A stretch of DNA of 64,000 nucleotides, taken from Candidatus Kapaibacterium sp. GTDB lineage: Bacteria > Bacteroidota > Ignavibacteria > Kapaibacteriales > UBA4661. The translations under genes were made by a program, and so were the position numbers. This document shows, one piece after another, positions 34,868-43,215 of the stretch. Position 1 is the stretch's first letter. Each line of letters opens with the position of its first letter. The stretch lies in contig JALONG010000048.1 in assembly GCA_025455065.1 (NCBI GenBank), forward strand, positions 1-64,000, in the 5' to 3' direction. A model generated the notes under the pieces. The model ran no database searches and was not told the origin of the DNA. It worked only from the letters and a program-made list of their open reading frames with translations.

Positions 34868-35798
34868 TTAATGTATCCACCGCTTGATTTCATCAAGCGA
34901 CGAGGCTTTGGCGACATCTGCCAAAAGTTTCTCCAAACGCGAAATATCGTTAATGCTGTGCAAGGGTTCGGATAAGGAATGAGCAGCAGTATCACCAAAT
35001 CGTGCAGACAGAAGAATGCTGATTGCTTGTTGCATTCCTTTGTCAATGGCTTCTCGTTCCCACCATGTGTAATAGGGCATTGTTGTATCCTCCAGCGCAT
35101 AAAATGCGTCTTTGAATTGTAATTCGAGGTCTTCTGGCAAGGTAATAAGCCAGTCTATGAACCGCAGTAATTCTAAAATATCTTGCCGTTGAAAATTTTT
35201 TTGATACAATGTGGAAGAAAGCCTGTAATTCCAAATTATACCGCTCTTCAGGATGTTGCCGCGTTTGCTGCGCTTTCAAATGCGCCATAACAACTGTTGC
35301 AAAAGGGTTGCTGGTTTCTTCGAGGCGTTGCCAATCCTGAGCAAAATCCAGCATTTTTGCAACAGAGAAATCCAACTGAATCGTGCAACAGAGCGTTGTT
35401 TGCTTGTATTGACGCGGCTGCCACGCAGGATGTTCATCAGTGAGAAGTGCTATACTCGCAATTTTGCGCTCGTAGCGGTCATAGAGGCGGTAATAATGCA
35501 CAAACATCCGCTCTGCAAATGTGGCATCCACCTGCCCTTAAATTTCCAAGTGAATAAGCACCCACGTTTCTTCGCCATTGAAAAGTCTTACGCTCACAAG
35601 TTTGTCGGCAATTCGTTTGCCAAGTTCAGCATCACGAACTACTTGCTGAAGTTCCTTGTCCAAAAATTCATATCCGGCGTTCCAATCTATTGCCGTTGCA
35701 ATTTCGGCAAAGAAAAACTCCATAAACTCACGGAAATAAATATTCAATGCCTCTTTCCATGGTGTGTCGAAATCGTTATATAGCGCAGAACTCGTCAT
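34868..35798 (-). pseudogene. Rpn-like PD-(D/E)XK nuclease family gene, broken
   Basis: Reading from the ATG at 35798, the N-terminal part (ALNIYFREFMEFFFAEIATAIDW, GYEFLDKELQQVV, DKLVSVRLFNGEETWVLIHLEI) is the recombination-promoting Rpn-type PD-(D/E)XK domain. At 35538-35540 a TAA replaces the Gln of the active-site EVQ/EIQ motif (HLEI*GQVDATFAERMF). Past it the same frame continues (HYYRLYDRYERKIASIALL). Near 35210 the homology shifts frame by one base beside a seven-base A run, then goes on LYQKNFQRQDILELLRFIDW to the stop at 34868. Two lesions make it inactive. Relatives occur in many copies in Cyanobacteria and FCB genomes. Confidence 0.85.
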
Positions 35799-35868
35799 GT
35801 TTTTTTTTAAGGAAGCGCAATTTACACAATTCATCATTTTTTTGTGCAGATATTTACGCTCAATGTCA

Positions 35869-36439
35869 TTATGTTAAGCATCCCGCCAAGCTATGAAGCG
35901 GGTTTGCGGGTATATTGTAGAATCGGACTTGTTGTGTCGGCGTTGGTTTTGTACGCGGAAAGCTGCGCTTTGGTCGCCGTGGAACGGGCGTTTGCAGGAA
36001 TAATACCGTCAGTTGCGCGAAGAGTTCATCGGTTGTATGTTCTGGCGCAAGCATCAATTCCAGCACATCACGGCGCAAGGTCGAAAATGCAACGGCATGA
36101 TTGACCTGCTGACGATGAAGGTTTTCTGCGGGTTTGGCATCAAGAATTGCCTGTGCATCAGCAGAGAAAACGGTTTCCATGTTGGAAACCAAGAGCGTTG
36201 CCCAAAAATCTTGGTAAATTAGATTCTTCACTCAAACCAGCAAACATTTCGATATTCATGACGTTTTTCACACGGTCAAAATAGGTTTCTTCGTTCCAGC
36301 GCAAAGAATAGATTTCACCAAATTCTTCGCTCGGATACTTTTCGGTATCAAGCAGTGAGGTGAAAAGGACTTCTTCCTCGCCTGTTGGCAAGTCAAGAAG
36401 GATGCACCGAATGGTAATCGTCTCCTGAAGACTGAGGGC
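35869..36439 (-). pseudogene. IS4-family transposase remnant, C-terminal part
   Basis: Two overlapping frames reconstruct the C-terminus of an IS4-type transposase. The upper frame reads TIRCILLDLPTGEEEVLFTSLLD and the full signature Y-(2)-R-(3)-E-(6)-K (IYSLRWNEETYFDRVK), then NIEMFAGLSEES. Near 36220 one extra base shifts the frame to IYQDFWATLLVSNMETVFSADAQ, continuing to the stop at 35869. The N-terminal two thirds are missing; the left-over ends close to a MITE-like repeat starting near 36464. Dead by both truncation and frameshift. Confidence 0.85.
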
Positions 36440-36463
36440 TTATACTGTTTTGATTTATTTTTA

Positions 36464-36569
36464 AGTATATTGTTCTTAAAATAAGCCATTATTAAAAAGC
36501 AAGTATTAAAGACACTTTAGTTTTTTCATGCCGCATAAATACTTGGTTAAAAATAACTGCTTAAATTAG
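36464..36569. repeat. MITE-like element B, copy 1
   Basis: About 105 bp of AT-rich sequence nearly identical to 54408-54518. It starts AGTATATTGTTCTTAAAATA, ends AACTGCTTAAATTA, and has short inverted ends (TTCTTAAAATAAGC against GCTTAAATTAAGAA in the other copy). It contains CAAGTATTAAAG and ATAAATACTT in inverted orientation. No ORF. It directly abuts element A copy 2. Confidence 0.75.
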
Positions 36570-36704
36570 CAATAGTTCGGACATTTTTCAATACGAGTAA
36601 GGAAAATTTGCCAAAAGCCTCATAAAACCTCAACTCTTGTCCGAAAATACTTCGCTGTACAAGCCGCATAAAATCTAGTTTCTTGAAAAATGTCCGAACT
36701 ATTG
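36570..36704. repeat. MITE-like element A, short copy
   Basis: 135 bp with perfectly complementary 19-bp ends, CAATAGTTCGGACATTTTT (36570-36588) and AAAAATGTCCGAACTATTG (36686-36704). The interior matches the right part of the 205-bp copy at 17301-17505 (CCTCATAAAACCTCAACTCT, CTGTACAAGCCGCATAAAAT) but lacks about 70 bp, as internal-deletion derivatives do. Confidence 0.8.
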
Positions 36705-36810
36705 ATACTGAAAATATAATCAAAATGGTACAACAAGTGTTTATCGGCTAATCTACGCAGCTTTATACAAATAAATTTACTAACCTTACATTTCGTCTAA
36801 TCAGTCAGAG

Positions 36811-36860
36811 AAAAAACAAAACGCGGCTTTCGGGGAATTGCCCTGAAAGCCGCGTTTGTT
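36811..36860 (-). terminator. Terminator of trxA
   Basis: An ACGCGGCTTTC / GAAAGCCGCGT hairpin with further weak pairing. On the minus strand it is followed by GTTTTGTTTTTTC, giving an intrinsic terminator 20 nt after the trxA stop. Confidence 0.8.
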
Positions 36861-36881
36861 ATGACGGGGGTGTGGTGCTGT

Positions 36882-37211
36882 TTAGTTCGCCGCAACAGCG
36901 TCAAGTTTTGCAGTGATGTGTGATTTCGGCACTGCGCCGATGATTTGATCTACGACCTTACCGCCTTTGAAAATAAGCAGCGACGGGATAGAGCGAATAC
37001 CGTATTGCATCGCCACGCGCTGGTTATTATCAACATCCAATTTGCCGATTTTTGCTTTGCCGTCGTAATCGCGGGCGATTTCTTCAATCACCGGAGCAAT
37101 CATACGACACGGACCGCACCATGCAGCCCAAAAATCAACTAAAACAGGTTTTTCGGAATCCAAGACTTCCAATTGGAAGTTATCATCGGTAAGGTGCATC
37201 GGTTCTGACAT
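36882..37211 (-). CDS. trxA: Thioredoxin
   Basis: 109 residues, the usual size. Active site W31-C32-G33-P34-C35, preceded by VLVDFWAA, and a cis-Pro in SIPSLLIFKGG. It reduces protein disulfides. The ATG at 37211 gives the normal N-terminus; an upstream frame extension is not thioredoxin-like. Monocistronic with its own terminator, divergent from the ATP synthase operon. Confidence 0.97.
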   Translation of the reverse strand: MSEPMHLTDDNFQLEVLDSEKPVLVDFWAAWCGPCRMIAPVIEEIARDYDGKAKIGKLDVDNNQRVAMQYGIRSIPSLLIFKGGKVVDQIIGAVPKSHITAKLDAVAAN

Positions 37212-37558
37212 GACAGAAACTCCATCGGATGTAAATAAAACAGTGAAATTGGGAGTACAAAATTGCGAAATTTTTGCATATCCAAAAAGAATGTTTTGTA
37301 CTCTTGTAAAGACGTTTTCCACACAATGTTTAGTGTCCGGCAAGTTTACGGGGAATCCGCTTGAAAATTTGTACCGCAAAAGCCGAAGTTTCACGAAAAA
37401 GTCAAGAATTTGTTTCCCGAAAAAAATTTTTTGTTTGACGGTAAAGAGCCACACATTAACTTTGTATGCTTTTGTAGTTCCGTCGCTTTACCCGATACGT
37501 TTTGACAACCGCAAAAAGCATTGCGCCTCTTTTATAACCTTTTGCTGCATTGAATGTT
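37212..37558. promoter_or_regulatory. Divergent intergenic region between trxA and the ATP synthase operon
   Basis: About 347 AT-rich bases separate two start codons on opposite strands, so both promoters should be here. No gene is visible. I could not identify trustworthy promoter boxes. Confidence 0.5.
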
Positions 37559-37879
37559 ATGGCGCTTCCATCCTCCAAAACTACCGCGCCGCAAGGTAAA
37601 TCGGAAGCGCTGCGCGAACTGGCTCCGCTTCTGAACACGGGCATGGAGCTTGCAGCGACGGTCATTTTTTTCGGTGCAATCGGCTGGTTCATAGATAAAT
37701 ACGCGAATACTGCACCGTTTTGGTTCGTTGCATTGCTGATGTTTGGCGTTGTTGGCGGCATGATAAAGTTTTTGCGAACAGTGATGAAATTTACAACGCA
37801 AAAGCCCCAAACACCGCAAAAAATCAAGCAAAACACGATTGCAGATTCGCCGGATTACTCAAACAACAACCATGAATAG
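37559..37879 (+). CDS. atpZ: AtpZ/AtpQ-type ATP synthase accessory membrane protein
   Basis: 106 residues: a soluble N-terminus, two membrane helices (about 31-49 and 56-78) with ATVIFFGAIGWFIDKYANTAPFWF, and a charged C-terminus. This is the family encoded at the head of ATP synthase operons, implicated in magnesium/calcium uptake or F0 assembly. The ATG at 37559 is preferred over a TTG nine bases earlier. It overlaps atpI by eight bases. Confidence 0.8.
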   Translation: MALPSSKTTAPQGKSEALRELAPLLNTGMELAATVIFFGAIGWFIDKYANTAPFWFVALLMFGVVGGMIKFLRTVMKFTTQKPQTPQKIKQNTIADSPDYSNNNHE

Positions 37880-38216
37880 CGCACCACCAAACGAGATGAC
37901 AAGCGCTCTCTGGGGCGCAGCAATATCACTCGTGAATATGGCTGTGGCAGCGATTGCTTTTCGCATTGCGCTTCGTCAAGAAGAAACAACGACGTTTTTG
38001 CGGATAATATTCGGCAGCATGGCGGGACGCGGCGTTATAACGCTTGCGATTGTTTGGTACGGACTAAAAATACTGCATTTTGCGACGATTCCGTTTATTG
38101 CGACGCTGCTTTTCTGCTATTTGCTTGGGCTTGGTGCCGAAATTTTGATATTGCACCGCAAGCAGTTGGAAATTTCGCGGAAATTCTACCAAAATGACGT
38201 AGAAAAAAACAGATAA
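37872..38216 (+). CDS. atpI: AtpI-like ATP synthase subunit I
   Basis: 114 residues with four membrane helices (about 12-33, 44-56, 58-78 and 80-98) and a basic C-terminus. Position between atpZ and atpB, size and hydrophobicity fit AtpI, which assists assembly of the c ring. The ATG at 37872 lies inside the end of atpZ (ATGAATAG overlap), implying coupled translation. Confidence 0.75.
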   Translation: MNSAPPNEMTSALWGAAISLVNMAVAAIAFRIALRQEETTTFLRIIFGSMAGRGVITLAIVWYGLKILHFATIPFIATLLFCYLLGLGAEILILHRKQLEISRKFYQNDVEKNR

Positions 38217-38252
38217 TACAACATATCATTTCACTTTCACGCTCGACAGAAT

Positions 38253-39296
38253 ATGAACGCTGATACGCATTCCACACCTGCCGAACATACAGCCAACGCT
38301 CACGCGGATTCCACTCACGCAGCCGCTTCGCACGGTGCTGCTCACGCAGAACACGGCGGTCACGGCTCGTCACATGATGTTCCGCCGCAAGAAGTGTTCA
38401 CGCATCTTTTGGGAGAACTTGGCGACCACCACGGCTTTGTGCTGTTTGGTCATGTTGCCGATTTGCCGATAATGATGGTGGACGGTGGTAATTTCCATGC
38501 CTACGCTAACCCGCATAGAATGGAAGAAGCCGGCATTTTTACCATGCACAAAGGGCATCCTGTCCGCAAGGCAGATTTGAAGCCACCGCAACTCGACCTT
38601 TCCATTACGAACTACGTGTTGTTTCAGTGGATTGCTTTTGTGATTTTGGCGGCAATCGGAATGTTCGTTGCGGGGAAATACAAGAAAAACCCGAAAAAAG
38701 CGCCAAGTGGTGTGCAAAATATGCTGGAAACCGTCGTGCTGTATTTGCGCGATGAAGTCGTTTACGCCAATATCCATGGCGATGCCGGAAAGCGCTTGCT
38801 GCCGTACTTTATCACGCTCTTTTTCAGCATTTTGCTGATGAATCTTTTCGGGTTGATTCCTGGTGCGCACACAGCCACAGGTGCAATCGGTGTAACGGCA
38901 GGTTTGGCGATAATTTCCTTCCTCGTTATCAATTACACTGCAATTCGTGAATCCGGCATCGGTGCTTGGTTTGCGCACTTAACAGGCGGCGCTCCGTGGC
39001 CCATGTGGCCCATTATGATTCCGATTGAGTTTATGAGCCTTTTCATCAAGCCGTTTGTACTGACGATGCGTCTTTTTGCAAATATGACCGCAGGACACAT
39101 CGTACTTCTGGCATTTGTAGGGCTGATTTTCTTCTTCAAATCTATCGCCGTTGCTCCGGCGAGTGTCGCGTTCTCGGTTTTTATCTACTTCCTTGAATTG
39201 TTGGCGGCTTTCTTGCAAGCATACATTTTTACGATGCTCACGGCAGTATTTACGGGCATGGCAATCGGCGACCACGCGCACGATGACCACCACTAA
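38253..39296 (+). CDS. atpB: ATP synthase F0 subunit a
   Basis: 347 residues, about 70 longer than E. coli subunit a. The C-terminal membrane core is normal: helices from about 118, and the essential Arg is R273 in LTMRLFANMTAGH. The extra N-terminal region (1-112) is soluble and very His-rich: nine His in the first 41 residues and more up to 102. The last nine residues contain four His (GDHAHDDHH). Long N-terminal extensions are known in Bacteroidota and Chlorobiota AtpB; the His density suggests metal binding or a pH-sensitive segment, which is inference. Confidence 0.95.
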   Translation: MNADTHSTPAEHTANAHADSTHAAASHGAAHAEHGGHGSSHDVPPQEVFTHLLGELGDHHGFVLFGHVADLPIMMVDGGNFHAYANPHRMEEAGIFTMHKGHPVRKADLKPPQLDLSITNYVLFQWIAFVILAAIGMFVAGKYKKNPKKAPSGVQNMLETVVLYLRDEVVYANIHGDAGKRLLPYFITLFFSILLMNLFGLIPGAHTATGAIGVTAGLAIISFLVINYTAIRESGIGAWFAHLTGGAPWPMWPIMIPIEFMSLFIKPFVLTMRLFANMTAGHIVLLAFVGLIFFFKSIAVAPASVAFSVFIYFLELLAAFLQAYIFTMLTAVFTGMAIGDHAHDDHH

Positions 39297-39453
39297 AGAA
39301 GGATGCGGATAAAGAGCAAAAGGATGAGGGCTTAGAACAGAATTGTGATAAAACCTTGATTTGATGCTTCACCGCACATAAATAATTTTGCAATCAAACT
39401 CATACTGAGTTCATTTTTTCATCATTTTTACTCTCTTTTCGGAGGATTATCCA

Positions 39454-39681
39454 ATGACAAATGCAGCTTTAGCATATCTTTCTGCGGGCTTGGGCGCAGG
39501 TATCGCAATCATCGGTGTAGGTATCGGTATCGGTCAGCTTGTAGCTGCTGCCTTGGAAGGAAGCAGCCGCCAGCCTGAAACATCGGGCGATTTGCGTACC
39601 ACAATGATTATCGGTGCTGCTCTTATCGAAGGTGCTGCCTTCTTCGCACTGGTTATCTGTATTCTTCTCGCAGTAAAATAA
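39454..39681 (+). CDS. atpE: ATP synthase F0 subunit c
   Basis: 75 residues forming the two-helix hairpin of the c ring. The ion-carrying acid is E59 in IIGAALIEGAAFF, and RQP is in the loop. Gly follows E59 instead of Ser/Thr, so a proton rather than sodium is expected, though Q28 in helix 1 is also seen in Na+ types. GGAGG at 39441-39445, eight nt before the ATG, is the best ribosome-binding site of the operon, and a 157-nt leader separates it from atpB. A strong hairpin follows, fitting the need for many c copies. Confidence 0.96.
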   Translation: MTNAALAYLSAGLGAGIAIIGVGIGIGQLVAAALEGSSRQPETSGDLRTTMIIGAALIEGAAFFALVICILLAVK

Positions 39682-39689
39682 TTTTGGCA

Positions 39690-39733
39690 AAAGACGTTGT
39701 AGCCTGCTTCCAAAGCGGGCTACAGCCGTCTTT
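39690..39733 (+). promoter_or_regulatory. Hairpin after atpE (processing or partial terminator)
   Basis: Long imperfect stem: AAAGACG..TGTAGCC (from 39690) pairs with GGCTACA..CGTCTTT (to 39733), with inner TGCTT/AAGCG pairing. Only a short TTT follows, so it may be a leaky terminator or an mRNA 3' stabiliser that raises atpE output over downstream genes. Confidence 0.6.
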
Positions 39734-39836
39734 GTGCAGAAAAATTGCGCTTGTGCAAAAGCATTCTCGTGTTAGAATTCTCCTGCAATAGCGTTAATCA
39801 AAAACAAGTGTTTCACCGTCAATTCTACAAACTGCT

Positions 39837-40337
39837 ATGGATGGCGTATTAAGTGTATCGCCCGGATTAATTATCTGGACTATCGTGAATTTTACGATTT
39901 TTGCGCTGATTTTAGGCAAATTCGCTTGGAAACCCCTGACAACCGCGCTACAAGAGCGCGAGAAGTCTATTCAAGATTCCATTGACCGTGCGGAAAAAGC
40001 AAGCCTTGATGCCGAGCGCATGATGAAAGAAAACGAAGACAAACTTGCCAAAGCGCAGCAGGAAATGAGCGAAATCGTGCGTCAGGGACGCGCTGAAGCA
40101 CAAGCAAAAGTGCAGGCTTCGCTCCAAGAAGCAGAAAAAGTGAAAGAGCAAAAGCTTGCCGAAGCACGTGCGGAAATTGACCGCGAGAAACAAGCCGCGA
40201 TGCAGTCTCTCCGCGAAGAAGTCTCGAATCTTGTTATCATGGCAACCGAAAAAATCTTGAAAGAAAAATTGGATGCCGGACAACAAAAGAAAATCGTTGA
40301 TAATTTTATTGACGAATTACAAAAAGCTAAAAACTAA
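39837..40337 (+). CDS. atpF: ATP synthase F0 subunit b
   Basis: 166 residues: one N-terminal membrane helix (about 8-25, [18 protein letters not shown]) followed by [17 protein letters not shown] and a long charged helix (to about 140) that forms the peripheral stalk dimer. Length and pattern are standard. Only one b gene is present, so there is no b/b' pair. Confidence 0.94.
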   Translation: MDGVLSVSPGLIIWTIVNFTIFALILGKFAWKPLTTALQEREKSIQDSIDRAEKASLDAERMMKENEDKLAKAQQEMSEIVRQGRAEAQAKVQASLQEAEKVKEQKLAEARAEIDREKQAAMQSLREEVSNLVIMATEKILKEKLDAGQQKKIVDNFIDELQKAKN

Positions 40338-40379
40338 AAACTAAAATTCATCGCCGAATCTTAAACAAACGCTACTGTT

Positions 40380-40931
40380 ATGGCTCAATCTCGTGTTGCC
40401 AAGCGCTACGCAACGGCGCTCTTCCAAGAAGCACAGCAAAAAGGCACTCTCGAAACCGTTATCGGTGATGTTCGTGGTCTGAAGACGATGCTGAATGATT
40501 CTCGTGATTTTGCACTGTTTGTCGCAAGTCCCGTTATCAAAGCCGCGCAAAAACAAGCTGCTTTGAAGGCACTCGCCACAAAAACAGGCTTTGCGCCTCT
40601 GACGAATAATTTTCTTGCGCTCTTGGTCGAAAAAAGTCGTATTCCTGCGCTCGGCGATATTCTCAACTCTTTCGAGGCGCTCTACAACGCAGCAAACAAT
40701 CTTCTGCCTGTCGAAATCACCTCAGCGATTGAGTTGGATGCCGGGCAGAAAGACAGCCTACTCAAAAAACTCGAAACGCAAACAGGCAAAAAGCCGCAGC
40801 CGACGTATTCCGTCAATCCTGCGCTGATTGGCGGTTTTACCGTGAAAATCGGCGACAGCATGATGGACAGCAGCATTAAACACCAACTTTCGCTGCTGAA
40901 AAAACGTCTGCTCGAAGGCGCATTGAATTAA
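40380..40931 (+). CDS. atpH: ATP synthase F1 subunit delta
   Basis: 183 residues, full length. Starts SRVAKRYATALFQEAQQKG, the delta/OSCP signature, and ends with NPALIGGFTVKIGDSMMDSSIKHQLSLLKK. It connects F1 to the b stalk. It follows atpF by 42 nt. Confidence 0.95.
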   Translation: MAQSRVAKRYATALFQEAQQKGTLETVIGDVRGLKTMLNDSRDFALFVASPVIKAAQKQAALKALATKTGFAPLTNNFLALLVEKSRIPALGDILNSFEALYNAANNLLPVEITSAIELDAGQKDSLLKKLETQTGKKPQPTYSVNPALIGGFTVKIGDSMMDSSIKHQLSLLKKRLLEGALN

Positions 40932-41001
40932 ATTTCGGTTTTCTCGCATCAGATTTGGTGCGGTCTCCATCATTGGCAAATTTTTCGGGAAATCTTGAAG
41001 T

Positions 41002-41505
41002 ATGAAGCCTTTGCGTATTGTACTAAGCGTTTGCGTGTTGCTTTTTATGGCAAGTGCGTTGCTGGCTCAGGAAATGCCTGTGCCGGTGGCTGTACAAGCG
41101 CGGTACTTCAAAAAAGTGTTTGTGTATGACAAAACCATTCCGAAAGACGGTATCAAACTGCTGGTGGTGTATGGCGATGCAACGCCGAGCGATGTAAAAG
41201 ACGAAATTATTGATGCCTTCAACAGCATCGGCATCAAAACAACAGCCGCCAAAGGCGCACAAATAGCCACTGCCGGAGCAGGTGTGAATGTTGTTTATTT
41301 TGCTCCGGGCGGTGATTTGAAAGCAGTAAAAGAATTTTGCAAGAGTAACGGCATATTGTCTATTTCCGGCTTGCCAAATCTTGCGAATAACGGTGATGTT
41401 TCGATTGCTATCAACGCCGTGAACGATGCGCCAAAGGTTGTGGTTAATCCCGACCGCCTCAAAACAGAAAAACAAGACGCGGCTGATTTAATGCGGCTTC
41501 GGTAA
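41002..41505 (+). CDS. YfiR/DUF4154-like secreted protein
   Basis: 167 residues with a signal peptide (IVLSVCVLLFMASALLAQ). The mature part resembles YfiR/DUF4154: VQARYFKKVFVYDKTI at the start, a Gly-rich middle and ILSISGLPNLANNGDVSIAINAV near the end. YfiR is a periplasmic regulator of a diguanylate cyclase in Pseudomonas; the family is broader. It sits between atpH and atpA in the same direction, an unusual place. The gap to atpA is 125 nt and holds a CTAGAACCCAGAACC micro-repeat. Confidence 0.75.
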   Translation: MKPLRIVLSVCVLLFMASALLAQEMPVPVAVQARYFKKVFVYDKTIPKDGIKLLVVYGDATPSDVKDEIIDAFNSIGIKTTAAKGAQIATAGAGVNVVYFAPGGDLKAVKEFCKSNGILSISGLPNLANNGDVSIAINAVNDAPKVVVNPDRLKTEKQDAADLMRLR

Positions 41506-41630
41506 AGGGATGAAGGAAAAAGGATATGGGATAAGGGAAATAAGACAGAGTTACCCTTGCTAGAACCCAGAACCTAAAAAAACGAAACTAATTTCTTATT
41601 CATTTTCAATTTTTTACAAAGGTTTGAACT

Positions 41631-43184
41631 ATGACAGCAGTTCGCCCTGATGAAATTTCGACGATACTTCGCCAGCAACTGACGAGTTTCGATAACGAAG
41701 TTGATGTCTATGAAGTCGGAACCGTCTTGCAAGTCGGCGACGGTGTAGCGCGTATTTACGGGCTTTCAAATTGTATGGCAGCCGAACTTTTAGAGTTCCC
41801 CAACGGCGTAATGGGCATGGCGCTCAATCTTGAAGAAGACAACGTTGGTGCGGTACTTTTCGGCGATGACACGCTCGTCCGTGAAGGCGATACCGTGAAG
41901 CGCACGGGGCGCGTAGCCTCTGTGCCTGTCGGTGATGAAATGCTTGGGCGTGTTGTTAATCCGCTTGGTATTGCCATTGACGGCGGTGCAGCGATTGACA
42001 CCAAAGGCAAATTCATTCCGCTTGAGCGCAAAGCACCGGGCGTTATTGACCGCCAGCCAGTGAAACAGCCGCTTCAAACCGGTATCAAAGCGATTGATGC
42101 GCTGATTCCGATTGGACGCGGACAACGCGAACTTATCATCGGCGACCGTCAAACCGGTAAGACAACCGTTGCTCTTGATGCGATTATCAACCAAAAATAC
42201 ACTCACTCCGCAGAGGCGAAAGCACGTGGCATTGAGCCTGTTTATTGTATCTATGTGGCTGTCGGGCAAAAAGCCTCCACAGTGGCAAACGTGCTTGGCG
42301 TATTGCGTGAGCATGGTGCAATGGATTATACAATCATTGTTGCCGCAAACGCTTCCGAACCCGCACCGCTTCAGTATATTGCGCCGTATGCCGGTACTGC
42401 AATGGGTGAGTTTTTCCGCGACAACGGCAAACACGCACTCGTGATTTATGATGACTTGTCGAAACAGGCTGCTGCTTATCGTCAAGTATCCTTGCTTTTG
42501 CGCCGTCCGCCGGGACGCGAGGCGTATCCGGGTGACGTGTTTTATCTCCACAGCCGTCTTTTGGAGCGTGCTGCGAAGATGTCTGCCGAAAAAGGCGGCG
42601 GTTCGCTCACAGCGCTTCCTGTTATCGAAACACAAGCAGGCGACGTATCGGCGTACATTCCGACCAATGTAATTTCGATTACCGATGGTCAGATTTACTT
42701 GGAGTCAAATCTTTTCAACGCAAACGTCCGTCCCGCTTTGAACGTTGGTATTTCGGTATCGCGCGTGGGGGGCAATGCGCAGACTAAAGCGATGAAGAAA
42801 ATTTCCGGTACACTTCGTCTTGACCAAGCATCCTACCGCGCTTTGGAGGCGTTTGCACGTTTCGGCTCTGACCTTGACAAAGCAACGCAACAGCAGCTTC
42901 GTCGCGGTGAGCGCGTAAACGAGATTTTGAAGCAAAATCAGTACTCTCCCTTCCCCGTTGAACGTCAAGTAACCATCATTTATGCTGTAAACAACGGCTA
43001 TTTGGACGAACTTCCGAAAGATGCTTGCAAGCGCTATGAACAAGAGCTTTTCGAGCGCATGGAAGTTCGCCACAAAGATATTTTGAACGCTATTGCCGAT
43101 AAAGCAGAATTGACCGACGATATTACTTCCAAACTGAATGAAGTTTTGAAGGATTATTCCGCGTCATTCAAAGCAACACTCTAA
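41631..43184 (+). CDS. atpA: ATP synthase F1 subunit alpha
   Basis: 517 residues. P-loop GDRQTGKT (171-178), the alpha signature [23 protein letters not shown], and [11 protein letters not shown] are all present. The alpha subunit binds non-catalytic nucleotide. The beta subunit gene is not in this operon. It is followed after 31 nt by hldD. Confidence 0.98.
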   Translation: MTAVRPDEISTILRQQLTSFDNEVDVYEVGTVLQVGDGVARIYGLSNCMAAELLEFPNGVMGMALNLEEDNVGAVLFGDDTLVREGDTVKRTGRVASVPVGDEMLGRVVNPLGIAIDGGAAIDTKGKFIPLERKAPGVIDRQPVKQPLQTGIKAIDALIPIGRGQRELIIGDRQTGKTTVALDAIINQKYTHSAEAKARGIEPVYCIYVAVGQKASTVANVLGVLREHGAMDYTIIVAANASEPAPLQYIAPYAGTAMGEFFRDNGKHALVIYDDLSKQAAAYRQVSLLLRRPPGREAYPGDVFYLHSRLLERAAKMSAEKGGGSLTALPVIETQAGDVSAYIPTNVISITDGQIYLESNLFNANVRPALNVGISVSRVGGNAQTKAMKKISGTLRLDQASYRALEAFARFGSDLDKATQQQLRRGERVNEILKQNQYSPFPVERQVTIIYAVNNGYLDELPKDACKRYEQELFERMEVRHKDILNAIADKAELTDDITSKLNEVLKDYSASFKATL

Positions 43185-43215
43185 GGCGCTTTCCGGCACT
43201 TCTCGAAAGGTATGT

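Noticed and set aside
35844-36230. Plus-strand ORFs over the IS4 remnant
   Set aside because: They are shadows of the minus-strand transposase remnant and have no protein-like features.
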